Positions 53,848 through 60,903 of a stretch of DNA of 64,000 nt are shown one piece after another; the stretch's first letter is position 1; every line of letters begins with the position of its first letter. The DNA is from Butyricicoccus sp. Marseille-Q5471 (GTDB taxonomy: Bacteria > Bacillota > Clostridia > Oscillospirales > Butyricicoccaceae), in NCBI RefSeq assembly GCF_951230135.1, contig NZ_CATNVC010000003.1, forward strand, positions 62,001-126,000. The letters are read 5' to 3'. Under the pieces are notes generated by a model. The model made no database searches, was not told the origin of the DNA, and saw nothing but the letters and a program-made list of their open reading frames with translations. The translations under genes were made by a program, and so were the position numbers.

Positions 53848-54759
53848 ATGGCAACTTATCAAAAAGATTTTGACTACTCAGAAGCCATCGCAAACGAATC
53901 CGACGAAGGAAAACGACAGCAGTTGCTCGTCGAGCGTCAAAATAAGATTGACGCGGAAGGCCTCGCAGGCAAGGTTGCGGGCAACGACGCCGTCTCCACC
54001 TGGACGAGCGGCTACCGCCCCTATTCCGCATCGAGCACCAAATCCGGCGGGCTGACGGTCAGCGCCCTGTACGATGCGGCGGAGCAGTCTCGCCTCTCCC
54101 AATTTGAGGCTGCGCGCCGCCGCATTGCACGGCAGCTGAAAAGCAACCTGTCCTCGATTGACAACGACTACACCGCCGGCATGACGCAAACCGACATCAA
54201 CGCCCGCAAATCCGTCATTGGAAACGAGGAGAAGATGGCCGCGCTGGGACTCAATATGGGCAGCCGCTATTCCGATGCAACCTCGGGTGCGGCCGAAACC
54301 AGCCGCATCGCAGTCGATAACCAGTACCGCAGCGACCTGAACACCCTTGGCACAGCTCGTCTTTCCGCACGCGCCGCCGCGCAGCAAAGCGCGGACGACC
54401 AACTGGATTCCCTGTCCGGCAGCTACTATGCCGCATCGTCTGACGCGGCGCTTCAGCAGGCGCAGGCCGCGCTGCAGCAGTATAACGCCGACCGCGATTA
54501 CAGCCTGTCGGTCGCCGGTCTGTCCGGCTTTTTAAACGGCACGCCCACGCTTGCCTATCGGCAGTATCAGACCGATCAAACCACCGCGCAAACGCAGGCG
54601 GCCTACGAGCAGGCTGTCAACCGCTGGAAGACCTACGGCTACGTCGTTCAGGGCGACGCGGACATCCTCGGCGTACCATCCGGCACGCCGACCGCTGACG
54701 TGCGCTACAAAAACGCCACGCTCTCCCTCCAGCGCTGGAAGGCAGGCTACGGCTATTAA
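53848..54759 (+). CDS. Putative internal/ejection protein of the phage cassette
   Basis: A 303-residue Ala/Gln/Ser-rich helical protein. Coiled regions lie around residues 60-110 and 165-230 (AARRRIARQLKSN, ARAAAQQSADDQL, DAALQQAQAALQQYNADRDY), and the C-terminus resembles LysM-linker or ejection-protein tails. AAAGGAGG precedes ATG 53848. In podoviruses ejection proteins lie after the hub, which fits. No family is recognised with certainty. It ends at a strong hairpin that closes the cassette. Confidence 0.5.
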   Translation: MATYQKDFDYSEAIANESDEGKRQQLLVERQNKIDAEGLAGKVAGNDAVSTWTSGYRPYSASSTKSGGLTVSALYDAAEQSRLSQFEAARRRIARQLKSNLSSIDNDYTAGMTQTDINARKSVIGNEEKMAALGLNMGSRYSDATSGAAETSRIAVDNQYRSDLNTLGTARLSARAAAQQSADDQLDSLSGSYYAASSDAALQQAQAALQQYNADRDYSLSVAGLSGFLNGTPTLAYRQYQTDQTTAQTQAAYEQAVNRWKTYGYVVQGDADILGVPSGTPTADVRYKNATLSLQRWKAGYGY

Positions 54760-54760
54760 T

Positions 54761-54799
54761 CAAGCGAAGGGGGACGGGCATACCGTCCCCTTTCGCTTG
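54761..54799 (+). terminator. Hairpin closing the phage head cassette
   Basis: A 17-bp stem with one G-T pair (54761-54777 with 54783-54799). No T-run follows, so it may act as an RNA-end stabiliser rather than a full terminator. The remaining 300 bp to the next gene hold an inverted repeat and a promoter. Confidence 0.6.
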
Positions 54800-54899
54800 C
54801 ATGATACAAAAATGAGTAAATTACCCATCCGCAGCCGCATCGTCCGCATTCGTGCAGAATCCACCTGACATGTTGGCAAAATTCTGGTGCGCTTTTTGG

Positions 54900-54937
54900 C
54901 TATTTTGCAAGTTTTTATTTCACATCTTGCAAAATAG
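54900..54937. promoter_or_regulatory. 12-bp inverted repeat, operator candidate
   Basis: CTATTTTGCAAG (54900-54911) and CTTGCAAAATAG (54926-54937) are perfect inverted copies 14 bp apart. They lie 11 bp upstream of the -35 box of the following gene, a position typical for an activator. Confidence 0.55.
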
Positions 54938-54948
54938 AGAAAAACCAG

Positions 54949-54978
54949 TTGACGCGAAGGCTCATTTTGTTGTATGCT
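54949..54978 (+). promoter_or_regulatory. Promoter of the DUF4914-like gene
   Basis: TTGACG (54949-54954) and TATGCT (54973-54978) are 18 bp apart. An overlapping extended -10 (TGCTATAAA, 54975-54983) is an alternative. Confidence 0.55.
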
Positions 54979-55100
54979 ATAAATGAACTAAAATTGGCCT
55001 TGTGAGGAATACTACCTCATGGATCTGCCATGTTCCGCATCGGCCGCATCCGCGCATTTCAGGCGCGAAGCTCCCGTACGATGCCAAAGGAGGAAATCTG

Positions 55101-56972
55101 ATGAACCCGCTTCTGACAAAATTCACTTTTTCTGACGAGTTGATCGACGTCATCGAAAACTGCAAGGGCGTTTCGGTGCCGACGACCAAGGCCGAGCTCT
55201 ATGATATGTGCTTCGGCCCCGACCACGAGGCTCGCTACAACGTTGTGTTCGACGTTGCCGGCAAGGGCCCTGTGAAGGAAGCCGACGTTACCCGCTGCAA
55301 GAACGGCGCTGCCGTCAACTATGTAGAGGACTACATGCGCCGCCGCGACCCCGACTGCATGCGCATCGCCGACGACGGCCCGACCGACAAGCCCCGTTTT
55401 GCCGACAAGTACGGCTATCCCTTCGAAAAGCTGCGCAAGGAAACCATGGACTGGTTCAAGACGCAGGAGTTGATCCTGATGCCCTTTAACTCGGGCGGTA
55501 ACGTCTACGGCTACGGCTCCTTGCTGGTCTGCCCGAAGAACGCTGCGTTCTTTGCCTTTGCACTGGCGCACCTGCAGGGCTTTGTCTCTGCCGAGGAGAC
55601 CGAAGGCTACGCACCCCGCGCAATCGTCTACGTTGCACCTCCCTTCCGCCACACCCACTTTGACGGCCGTCAGGTCTGCGTACACAACCGCTCGGCTGAG
55701 TGCCACGAGGTATTTTCCTATAACCTTTATCCCGGCCCGTCCGCGAAGAAGGGCGTTTACTCCGTGCTGCTCGACATCGGCGAGCACGAAGGCTGGGTCA
55801 CTGCGCACGCTTCCTGCGGCCGCATTGTCACCCCGTATGAGAACGAAATCGTCATCATGCACGAGGGCGCATCCGGCGGCGGCAAGAGCGAAATGCTGCA
55901 GGACATCTCCCGCCTGGAGGACGGCACCGTTCTGCTGTCCCACAACACGGTCACCGCTGAGGATACCATCATCAATATCGGTCAGACCTGCTCCATCGAG
56001 CCTGTTTGTGACGATATGGCGACCTGCTATTCTACGCTCCAGAACAACTCGGGCAAGCTTGTGCTTGTTGACGGCGAGGACGGCTGGTTCCTCCGTATGG
56101 ACGGCGTGACGCACTACGGCTGCGACCCGGTTTACGAGCGCATCTGCACCGAGCCCGACGAGCCGCTCTGCTTCTTCAACATGGAAGCACACCGCAACGC
56201 GACCTGCCTGATTTGGGAGCACACGCTTGACTCCAACGGTCAGCCCTGCCCCAACCCGCGCGCCATTGTACCGCGCGACAAGGTGCCGCACATCGTGCAC
56301 CAGCCGGTCGAGGTTGACGTACGCTCCTTCGGCGTTCGTATGCCCCCCTCCACTGCGGAGAACCCGAACTACGGCATTATGGGCATGCTGCACATCATCC
56401 CGCCTGCACTGGCGTGGCTGTGGCGTCTGGTTGCTCCCCGCGGCTTTAAGAACCCGTCCATCGTGGGCGGCGGCGAGCTCAAGAGCGAGGGCGTTGGCTC
56501 CTACTGGCCGTTTGCGACCGGTCTGCGCGTCAAGCAGGCAAACCTGCTGCTTGAGCAGATTACGAACTGCCCGAACACCCGCTATGTGCTCATCCCGAAC
56601 CAGCACATCGGTGTTTACAAGGTCGGCTTTGCCGCAGAGTGGATTTCCCGTGAATTCCTCGCACGCCACAACGGCCGCATCAAGCCTGAGCATCTCGAGC
56701 CGGCACGCTGCTCGCTGCTCGGCTACGCGCTCAAGGACATGAAGATCGACGGACAGAAGATCCGCTCCAAGTTCCTGCGCTGCGATACACAGGACCGTAT
56801 GGGCGAGGCAGGCTATGACGCCGGTGCCAAGATTCTGACCGATTTCTTCAAGAAGGAACTGCAGAAGTTCGATACGCCTGAGCTCAGCCCGCTCGGCAAG
56901 CAGATTATTGACGTCTGCATGAACGACGGCACGATGGAGGATTACCTCCGTCTGACCCCGATTAATCTGTAA
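55101..56972 (+). CDS. DUF4914-family protein with PEPCK-like P-loop kinase domain
   Basis: A 623-residue protein. A Walker A sequence of the PEPCK/HPr-kinase kind (EGASGGGKSEM, about residue 262) is followed by LVDGEDGWF and a long C-terminal domain. The overall order resembles DUF4914 proteins, which are distant relatives of phosphoenolpyruvate carboxykinase with unknown activity. The classical PEPCK oxaloacetate-binding signature is not obvious, so I do not call it pckA. ATG 55101 follows AAAGGAGG. It has its own promoter behind an inverted repeat and ends at a consensus terminator, so it is separate from the phage cassette. Confidence 0.65.
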   Translation: MNPLLTKFTFSDELIDVIENCKGVSVPTTKAELYDMCFGPDHEARYNVVFDVAGKGPVKEADVTRCKNGAAVNYVEDYMRRRDPDCMRIADDGPTDKPRFADKYGYPFEKLRKETMDWFKTQELILMPFNSGGNVYGYGSLLVCPKNAAFFAFALAHLQGFVSAEETEGYAPRAIVYVAPPFRHTHFDGRQVCVHNRSAECHEVFSYNLYPGPSAKKGVYSVLLDIGEHEGWVTAHASCGRIVTPYENEIVIMHEGASGGGKSEMLQDISRLEDGTVLLSHNTVTAEDTIINIGQTCSIEPVCDDMATCYSTLQNNSGKLVLVDGEDGWFLRMDGVTHYGCDPVYERICTEPDEPLCFFNMEAHRNATCLIWEHTLDSNGQPCPNPRAIVPRDKVPHIVHQPVEVDVRSFGVRMPPSTAENPNYGIMGMLHIIPPALAWLWRLVAPRGFKNPSIVGGGELKSEGVGSYWPFATGLRVKQANLLLEQITNCPNTRYVLIPNQHIGVYKVGFAAEWISREFLARHNGRIKPEHLEPARCSLLGYALKDMKIDGQKIRSKFLRCDTQDRMGEAGYDAGAKILTDFFKKELQKFDTPELSPLGKQIIDVCMNDGTMEDYLRLTPINL

Positions 56973-56978
56973 AAAGAA

Positions 56979-57007
56979 AAAGGCGGTTCTTCGGAACCGC
57001 CTTTTTT
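56979..57007 (+). terminator. Terminator after the DUF4914-like gene
   Basis: An 11-bp stem closed by a TTCG tetraloop (56979-56989 with 56994-57004) ends in a six-T run. Confidence 0.92.
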
Positions 57008-57027
57008 CACTTTCAACACTCTAATGC

Positions 57028-57070
57028 TAAAAAAACAGCGGCAATCACGTAACCTGTGATTGCCGCTGTT
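57028..57070 (-). terminator. Terminator of the oadB operon (minus strand)
   Basis: A 15-bp perfect stem (57034-57048 with 57056-57070) is followed on the minus strand by a run of Ts. Confidence 0.88.
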
Positions 57071-57075
57071 TTGCA

Positions 57076-57204
57076 TTATCCTTGCTTGTTGCTGTCCAGC
57101 CGCCCGAGCAGCGCCACCGTCAGCGCAATGATGATCAGCACGGTGAAAATGCCCGCCATGCCGCGTCCCAGCAGCTCAATCGCTGCCGCTAAATTTGCTT
57201 CCAT
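57076..57204 (-). CDS. OadG-like small membrane subunit (42 residues)
   Basis: A small protein beginning MEANLAAAIELLGRGMAGIF, with one transmembrane helix (about residues 18-35, FTVLIIIALTVALLG) and the tail RLDSNKQG. A short helix before a single membrane span, with the Gly-Met-x-Gly-Ile-Phe turn, is the plan of OadG-related small subunits of Na+-translocating decarboxylases. It lies 18 bp behind oadB with a good GGAG-type site. It lacks the long acidic, metal-binding tail of classical OadG. Confidence 0.7.
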   Translation of the reverse strand: MEANLAAAIELLGRGMAGIFTVLIIIALTVALLGRLDSNKQG

Positions 57205-57222
57205 ACCGCAACGCTCCTTTCG

Positions 57223-58353
57223 TCAGCCCATGAAATACTGTAAAATCACGCCGCCCGCGACAACAGAGGCAATCTGTCCCGCAACATTTGCGCCGACTGC
57301 ATGCATTAGCAGGTGGTTTTGGTTATCGGCCTCCATGCCGAGCTTTTCAACCACACGCGCCGACATCGGGAAGGCCGAGATGCCTGCCGCGCCAATCATC
57401 GGGTTTACCTTATTCTTGCAGAACAGGTTGAGCAGCTTGGCGAACAGCACGCCGCCGACCGAGTCAAGCACGAAGGCGACCAGTCCCAAGCCGAGGATAA
57501 TCAGCGTTTGCAGCGAGACAAACTGCTCCGCGCGCATAGAAAACGAAATGGTAATGCCGAGCAGCAGCGTAATCAGGTTGGCAAGCTCGTGCTGTGCTGT
57601 TTCAGACAGGCTGTTCAGCACGCCGCATTCACGAATGAGGTTGCCGAACATCAAAAAGCCAACGAGCGATACCGATGCAGGCGCGACCAGTCCGGCCACG
57701 ATGGACACCAGAATCGGGAACAGGATACGCGTGCGGCGGCTGACCTTGCCGCTGGCATAGGGCATGCGCATGGCGCGTTCCTTTTTGGTGGTCACCAGCT
57801 TGATGGCAAACGGCTGAATGATGGGCACAAGCGCCATATAGCTGTACGCCGCTACCGCGATCGGCCCTACATAGCTCGATTTGAGTACCTGCGACACCAG
57901 AATCGAGGTCGGGCCGTCCGCCGCGCCGATGATGCCGACCGAGGCCGCGTCCCTGATGTCAAATCCGCAAAACACCGCGACGATGATGGTCAGAAAAATG
58001 CCGATCTGCGCCGCCGCGCCGAACAGGAACAGCTTTGGGTTGGCCAAAAGCGGTCCGAAGTCAATCATCGCACCGATGCCGATGAACAGCAGCAGCGGAA
58101 ACGCCTCGGAAATCTCGATGCCGTTTTCAAACAGCCATTGAATGATGCCGTGTGTCTCACCCACGCCCTGCGTAATCTGGTTGATGACGCCGGACGCGGG
58201 CAGGTTGACCAGAATCGCGCCGAAGCCCATCGGCAGCAGCAGCGCGGGTTCGTACTGCTTCTGCACCGCAAGATAAATCAGCAGACCACCCACGCAGTAC
58301 ATGACGAGCTGCTGCCAGGTAATCGACAGCAGTCCCTCCCATAAAAATTCCAT
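57223..58353 (-). CDS. oadB: Na+-translocating decarboxylase beta subunit (OadB/GcdB family)
   Basis: A 376-residue membrane protein with about eleven hydrophobic segments. It has the conserved functional motifs FIGIGAMIDFGPLLANP, GIIGAADGPTSIL (the invariant Asp region used in Na+ transport) and NPMIGAAGISAFPMSARV. It decarboxylates carboxybiotin and exports Na+ as part of oxaloacetate, malonyl-CoA or glutaconyl-CoA decarboxylase. The carboxyltransferase and biotin subunits are not in the window, so the exact complex is open. A riboswitch-type leader precedes it. Confidence 0.92.
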   Translation of the reverse strand: MEFLWEGLLSITWQQLVMYCVGGLLIYLAVQKQYEPALLLPMGFGAILVNLPASGVINQITQGVGETHGIIQWLFENGIEISEAFPLLLFIGIGAMIDFGPLLANPKLFLFGAAAQIGIFLTIIVAVFCGFDIRDAASVGIIGAADGPTSILVSQVLKSSYVGPIAVAAYSYMALVPIIQPFAIKLVTTKKERAMRMPYASGKVSRRTRILFPILVSIVAGLVAPASVSLVGFLMFGNLIRECGVLNSLSETAQHELANLITLLLGITISFSMRAEQFVSLQTLIILGLGLVAFVLDSVGGVLFAKLLNLFCKNKVNPMIGAAGISAFPMSARVVEKLGMEADNQNHLLMHAVGANVAGQIASVVAGGVILQYFMG

Positions 58354-58390
58354 AAATGCACCTCTTTTATCAGTTTACCCTTTTTGTATG

Positions 58391-58430
58391 AAAAAAGACC
58401 TGTGTTTCCCCGCAAGGAAACACAGGTCTG
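58391..58430 (-). terminator. Leader terminator before oadB (minus strand)
   Basis: A 14-bp perfect stem (58430-58417 with 58409-58396) is followed on the minus strand by TTTTTT. Its 5' arm uses the same bases as the 3' end of the riboswitch aptamer, so the two structures exclude each other. Confidence 0.88.
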
Positions 58431-58527
58431 GTCATTTCAGGCAACAGCCAGAGCGGAATCAAACGCTCCGCACATGCTTGTTGGCGATGCCGCGCGGCAA
58501 AGCCGCGCCGACTACTCCCCTTTGTTT
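58418..58527 (-). ncRNA. yybP-ykoY (Mn2+) riboswitch aptamer, candidate
   Basis: On the minus strand the leader begins AAACAAAGGGGAGTAG, matching the invariant AAAGGGGAGUAG of the yybP-ykoY class. A GCGCGGC-TTT-GCCGCGC hairpin follows, then the L3-type TCGCCAA, and it ends GACCAGACCTGTGTTT, matching the conserved AGACCU 3' part. AAACAAAGG and CCTGTGTTT close P1 (8 of 9 pairs). P1 overlaps the terminator arm, so ligand binding should allow read-through (ON). Known members sense Mn2+ and control metal transport genes. Confidence 0.75.
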
Positions 58528-58533
58528 GGCTGT

Positions 58534-58563
58534 ATCGTAACACATTGCGGGGCACGCTGTCAA
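58534..58563 (-). promoter_or_regulatory. Promoter of the riboswitch-oadB unit (minus strand)
   Basis: TTGACA (58563-58558) and TACGAT (58539-58534) are 18 bp apart. The predicted start near 58527 is exactly the first base of the aptamer. The sequence from 58564 to 58789 shows nothing I can identify. Confidence 0.75.
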
Positions 58564-58789
58564 GGAATATTTTGGTCTGTTATACTTGCACTTGCTTTCC
58601 AGTCCATTTCGTTTAAACTATATCTTTTTATACTAATTGTATAACTCTATTCTCGTATGAAAAATGTTCCGCTTGTTTTGGTATCCTGACGCGCAGGAAG
58701 GGTATTCTAATGTTGTTTGCGGCTCTTGAAACGGCTTCGCGCGATGCAAACGCGCCCGCTTTGTTGCAAATTGTTTACACCTTCCCTCG

Positions 58790-58818
58790 TTGACAGTCCC
58801 CACCATTTGCGCTATGCT
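58790..58818 (+). promoter_or_regulatory. Promoter of the barnase-barstar gene group
   Basis: TTGACA (58790-58795) and TATGCT (58813-58818) have 17 bp between them. Confidence 0.7.
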
Positions 58819-58852
58819 AACAGTACCCACCCAGGATGTAAGGAGACCTTCC

Positions 58853-59290
58853 ATGCGAAAATCCACTGCGTTCGTGTTCGCGCTGTGCGGCACAGCTCTG
58901 CTGGTGCTGCTGTTTATCGCCGGACGCCTGATTTATATTAACATGCATGAGCAAACGCTTGCGCAAATCGCCGGAAGCGGCGTGCAAAGCGAGCTTAAGC
59001 TTGCCGAAAATGATGTTCCCATCGCCGACCTGACCGAGCGCGCGCAGATTGACGCGGTGCTTACGGCGCTCGGCGGCTATACCTACACCGAATATCCCAA
59101 GCTGCTGCATCCGTCCGACCGTTCGCTCGGCGGCAGCACGCTGACGGTGACCTTTGGCAATGAAAGCTCCATCGGCGTGAGTGCAGATGGCTTCGTCTTT
59201 GTAGACGGCAAGCTGCGCGACGTGGAAGGCAGCCGCGGCAAGGAGCTGTATCACAAACTTTACGTGCTGTTCTACCCGAACGCGGAATGA
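58853..59290 (+). CDS. Membrane-anchored protein upstream of barnase, unknown function
   Basis: A 145-residue protein with a basic N-terminus and one hydrophobic helix (about residues 7-28, FVFALCGTALLVLLFIAG). An outside domain of mixed strands follows (LTVTFGNESSIGVSADGFVFVDGKLRD). It resembles small Clostridial lipoprotein-like or anchored proteins, but I recognise no family. AAGGAG precedes ATG 58853. It is 13 bp before the ribonuclease gene, so a shared role in secretion or wall localisation is possible. Confidence 0.7.
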   Translation: MRKSTAFVFALCGTALLVLLFIAGRLIYINMHEQTLAQIAGSGVQSELKLAENDVPIADLTERAQIDAVLTALGGYTYTEYPKLLHPSDRSLGGSTLTVTFGNESSIGVSADGFVFVDGKLRDVEGSRGKELYHKLYVLFYPNAE

Positions 59291-59303
59291 AAGGCAGAAT
59301 ACA

Positions 59304-59870
59304 ATGAAACAACTGAAAAAACCACTGTCCCTGCTGCTCGCACTGTTGATGACGGTGCTGCCGCTCGGCGCGTGCAGTCCGCAGAATGCGGCTGACCCCG
59401 GCAGTCCGAACAACGCAACCGTTGCCACGCCGCAGGACGCGGGACAGAGTGCAGACACCCAAACGCCCGCGCTCGGCCCTGCCGTCACGGCGATACAGAC
59501 GCTCGCCTTGGGCGACACCCCGCTTGACGAGGAAGGCTGGTACACCGGTAAGGAGGAGGTTGCCCTCTATCTGATGCAGTACGGCAGTCTGCCCGGCAAT
59601 TACATGACCAAGTCGGACGCACAGGCGCTCGGCTGGGAGGGCGGTTCGCTGGACGCCTTCGCGCCGGGCAAGGCGATTGGCGGCGACCGGTTCGGCAACT
59701 ATGAAGGCTCGCTGCCCGAGGAGGACGGCCGCACCTATACTGAATGCGATATTGACACACAAGGCACGGAGGATCGGGGCGCAAAACGCATCGTTTTCTC
59801 CAACGACGGACTGATTTTCTATACCGACGACCACTACGAGACGTTCACACTGATTCAGGGGGAGGAATGA
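59304..59870 (+). CDS. Secreted lipoprotein ribonuclease of the barnase family
   Basis: A 188-residue protein. A lipoprotein signal (LLALLMTVLPLGAC) places the lipid-bearing Cys at C24, a Thr/Pro-rich linker follows, and a barnase domain covers residues 78-186. All catalytic residues of barnase are present: the general base E147 (TYTECDI), R158 and R162 (EDRGAKRIVF) and the general acid H177 (DDHYETF). It should cleave single-stranded RNA, mainly after G. The lipid anchor is unusual, since classical barnase is released. The barstar gene follows after 3 bp. Confidence 0.88.
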   Translation: MKQLKKPLSLLLALLMTVLPLGACSPQNAADPGSPNNATVATPQDAGQSADTQTPALGPAVTAIQTLALGDTPLDEEGWYTGKEEVALYLMQYGSLPGNYMTKSDAQALGWEGGSLDAFAPGKAIGGDRFGNYEGSLPEEDGRTYTECDIDTQGTEDRGAKRIVFSNDGLIFYTDDHYETFTLIQGEE

Positions 59871-59873
59871 ATC

Positions 59874-60140
59874 ATGCGGGATCTGCTGCTCGATGCGGAA
59901 ACGCTGTACACACGCGATCAGCTGCACGACGCGTTTGCGGGCGCGTTTGGCTTTCCGGCAGGCTACGGACGCAATCTGGATGCGCTGTATGATCTGCTCA
60001 CCGCACTGCCGCGCACGCGGCTGACCCTGCGGCATGCCGAGATGCTTGTCATCAACCTCGGCAACTACGGCGACTTAACCCTGCGCGTGCTTGCCGGCGC
60101 GGCAGCAGAAAACCCCGGCTTTATTCTGATTACAGAGTGA
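59874..60140 (+). CDS. Barstar-family ribonuclease inhibitor
   Basis: An 88-residue protein matching barstar. The inhibitory helix and loop are in GYGRNLDALYDLLTALP; D36 and D40 occupy the positions of barstar D35 and D39, which plug the barnase active site. It would protect the cytoplasm before the enzyme is exported. GGGGGAGG lies before ATG 59874, 3 bp after the ribonuclease stop, so both are made from one mRNA. It has no signal peptide, as expected. Confidence 0.88.
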   Translation: MRDLLLDAETLYTRDQLHDAFAGAFGFPAGYGRNLDALYDLLTALPRTRLTLRHAEMLVINLGNYGDLTLRVLAGAAAENPGFILITE

Positions 60141-60150
60141 TTTTCCACAC

Positions 60151-60186
60151 AAAAAGGGAGCAAACAATGTTTGCTCCCTTTTTTAT
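60151..60186. terminator. Bidirectional terminator between barstar and pth
   Basis: A 10-bp stem (60156-60165 with 60169-60178) with A5 and T6 ends works on both strands. Confidence 0.9.
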
Positions 60187-60824
60187 TTGACTCTCTTGCC
60201 GTTAAACTCCTGCGCCGCAGCAGGGCAGCCTTTGGAAATGATGCACGCCGCCGCGTCCACCGCGTCCGCACAGGCTTTGTCGATGGCCTGCTGCTCGTCC
60301 GCCGTAAAGCGGGACAGCACCCAGTCGGCCAAATCATACTCCGGATGCGGCTTTTGTCCCACGCCGATTTTCACACGCGGGAACTCGTCCGTGCCGAGGT
60401 GCTGAATGATGTTTTTCAGGCCGTTCTGTCCGCCTGCCGAACCCTTTGCACGCACGCGCAGCGCACCCACATCGAGCGAAATATCGTCGCTGAGCACGAT
60501 GACGCGTTCGGGTGGGATGTTGTAAAACGCCGCCGCATCCCGCACCGCCTCACCCGACAGGTTCATGAAGGTCTGCGGCTTCATAAACAGCACGCGCGCC
60601 CCGCCGAGCATGCCCTCACCGATGAGTGCCTTGTATTTGATTTTATCAATCTTCTGACCGGTGCGGCTACAATAGCCCTCCAGTGCACGAAAGCCCGCGT
60701 TGTGGCGCGTGCCCTCGTACTTCGCGCCGGGATTGCCCAGTCCGACCACCAGCCATTCGATCGGCTGCGCGGCCTTGGCCGTCTTTTCCCGGTCCAGTTT
60801 TGCAAAAATATCGAATACCGACAT
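60183..60824 (-). CDS. pth: Peptidyl-tRNA hydrolase
   Basis: A 213-residue enzyme. Conserved features are GLGNPG, the catalytic His in TRHNAGF, the MKPQTFMNLSG motif and SAGGQNGLKNIIQ. It releases tRNA from peptidyl-tRNA that drops off ribosomes. ATG 60824 (MSVFDIF) is preferred over 60833 because GGAG is 8 nt away. The first 20 residues extend beyond the usual start at WLVVGLGNPG, which is somewhat long for Pth. It follows the fakA terminator. Confidence 0.93.
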   Translation of the reverse strand: MSVFDIFAKLDREKTAKAAQPIEWLVVGLGNPGAKYEGTRHNAGFRALEGYCSRTGQKIDKIKYKALIGEGMLGGARVLFMKPQTFMNLSGEAVRDAAAFYNIPPERVIVLSDDISLDVGALRVRAKGSAGGQNGLKNIIQHLGTDEFPRVKIGVGQKPHPEYDLADWVLSRFTADEQQAIDKACADAVDAAACIISKGCPAAAQEFNGKRVK

Positions 60825-60837
60825 ACCATTCACTCCA

Positions 60838-60861
60838 AAAAGCCTCCCCCAAAGGGGAGGC
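60838..60861 (-). terminator. Terminator between fakA and pth (minus strand)
   Basis: On the minus strand GCCTCCCC-TTTG-GGGGAGGC is followed by TTTTTGG. It closes the asp23-fakA transcript. The pth ribosome binding site begins right after it. Confidence 0.82.
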
Positions 60862-60903
60862 CATTTTCATATCTAAGTGGGACAGCATCCCCCTTGGAAG
60901 ATT

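Noticed and set aside
14430-54800. Lysis remnant (16-19 kb) and head cassette (47-55 kb) as two halves of one split prophage
   Set aside because: They differ in base composition, lie 28 kb apart with intact housekeeping genes between them, and the lysis remnant ends in its own deletion scar. No shared repeat links them.
55059-56693. A 544-residue open frame opposite the DUF4914-like gene
   Set aside because: It is an antisense shadow with no start signals. The plus-strand frame has a promoter, ribosome binding site, P-loop motif and terminator.
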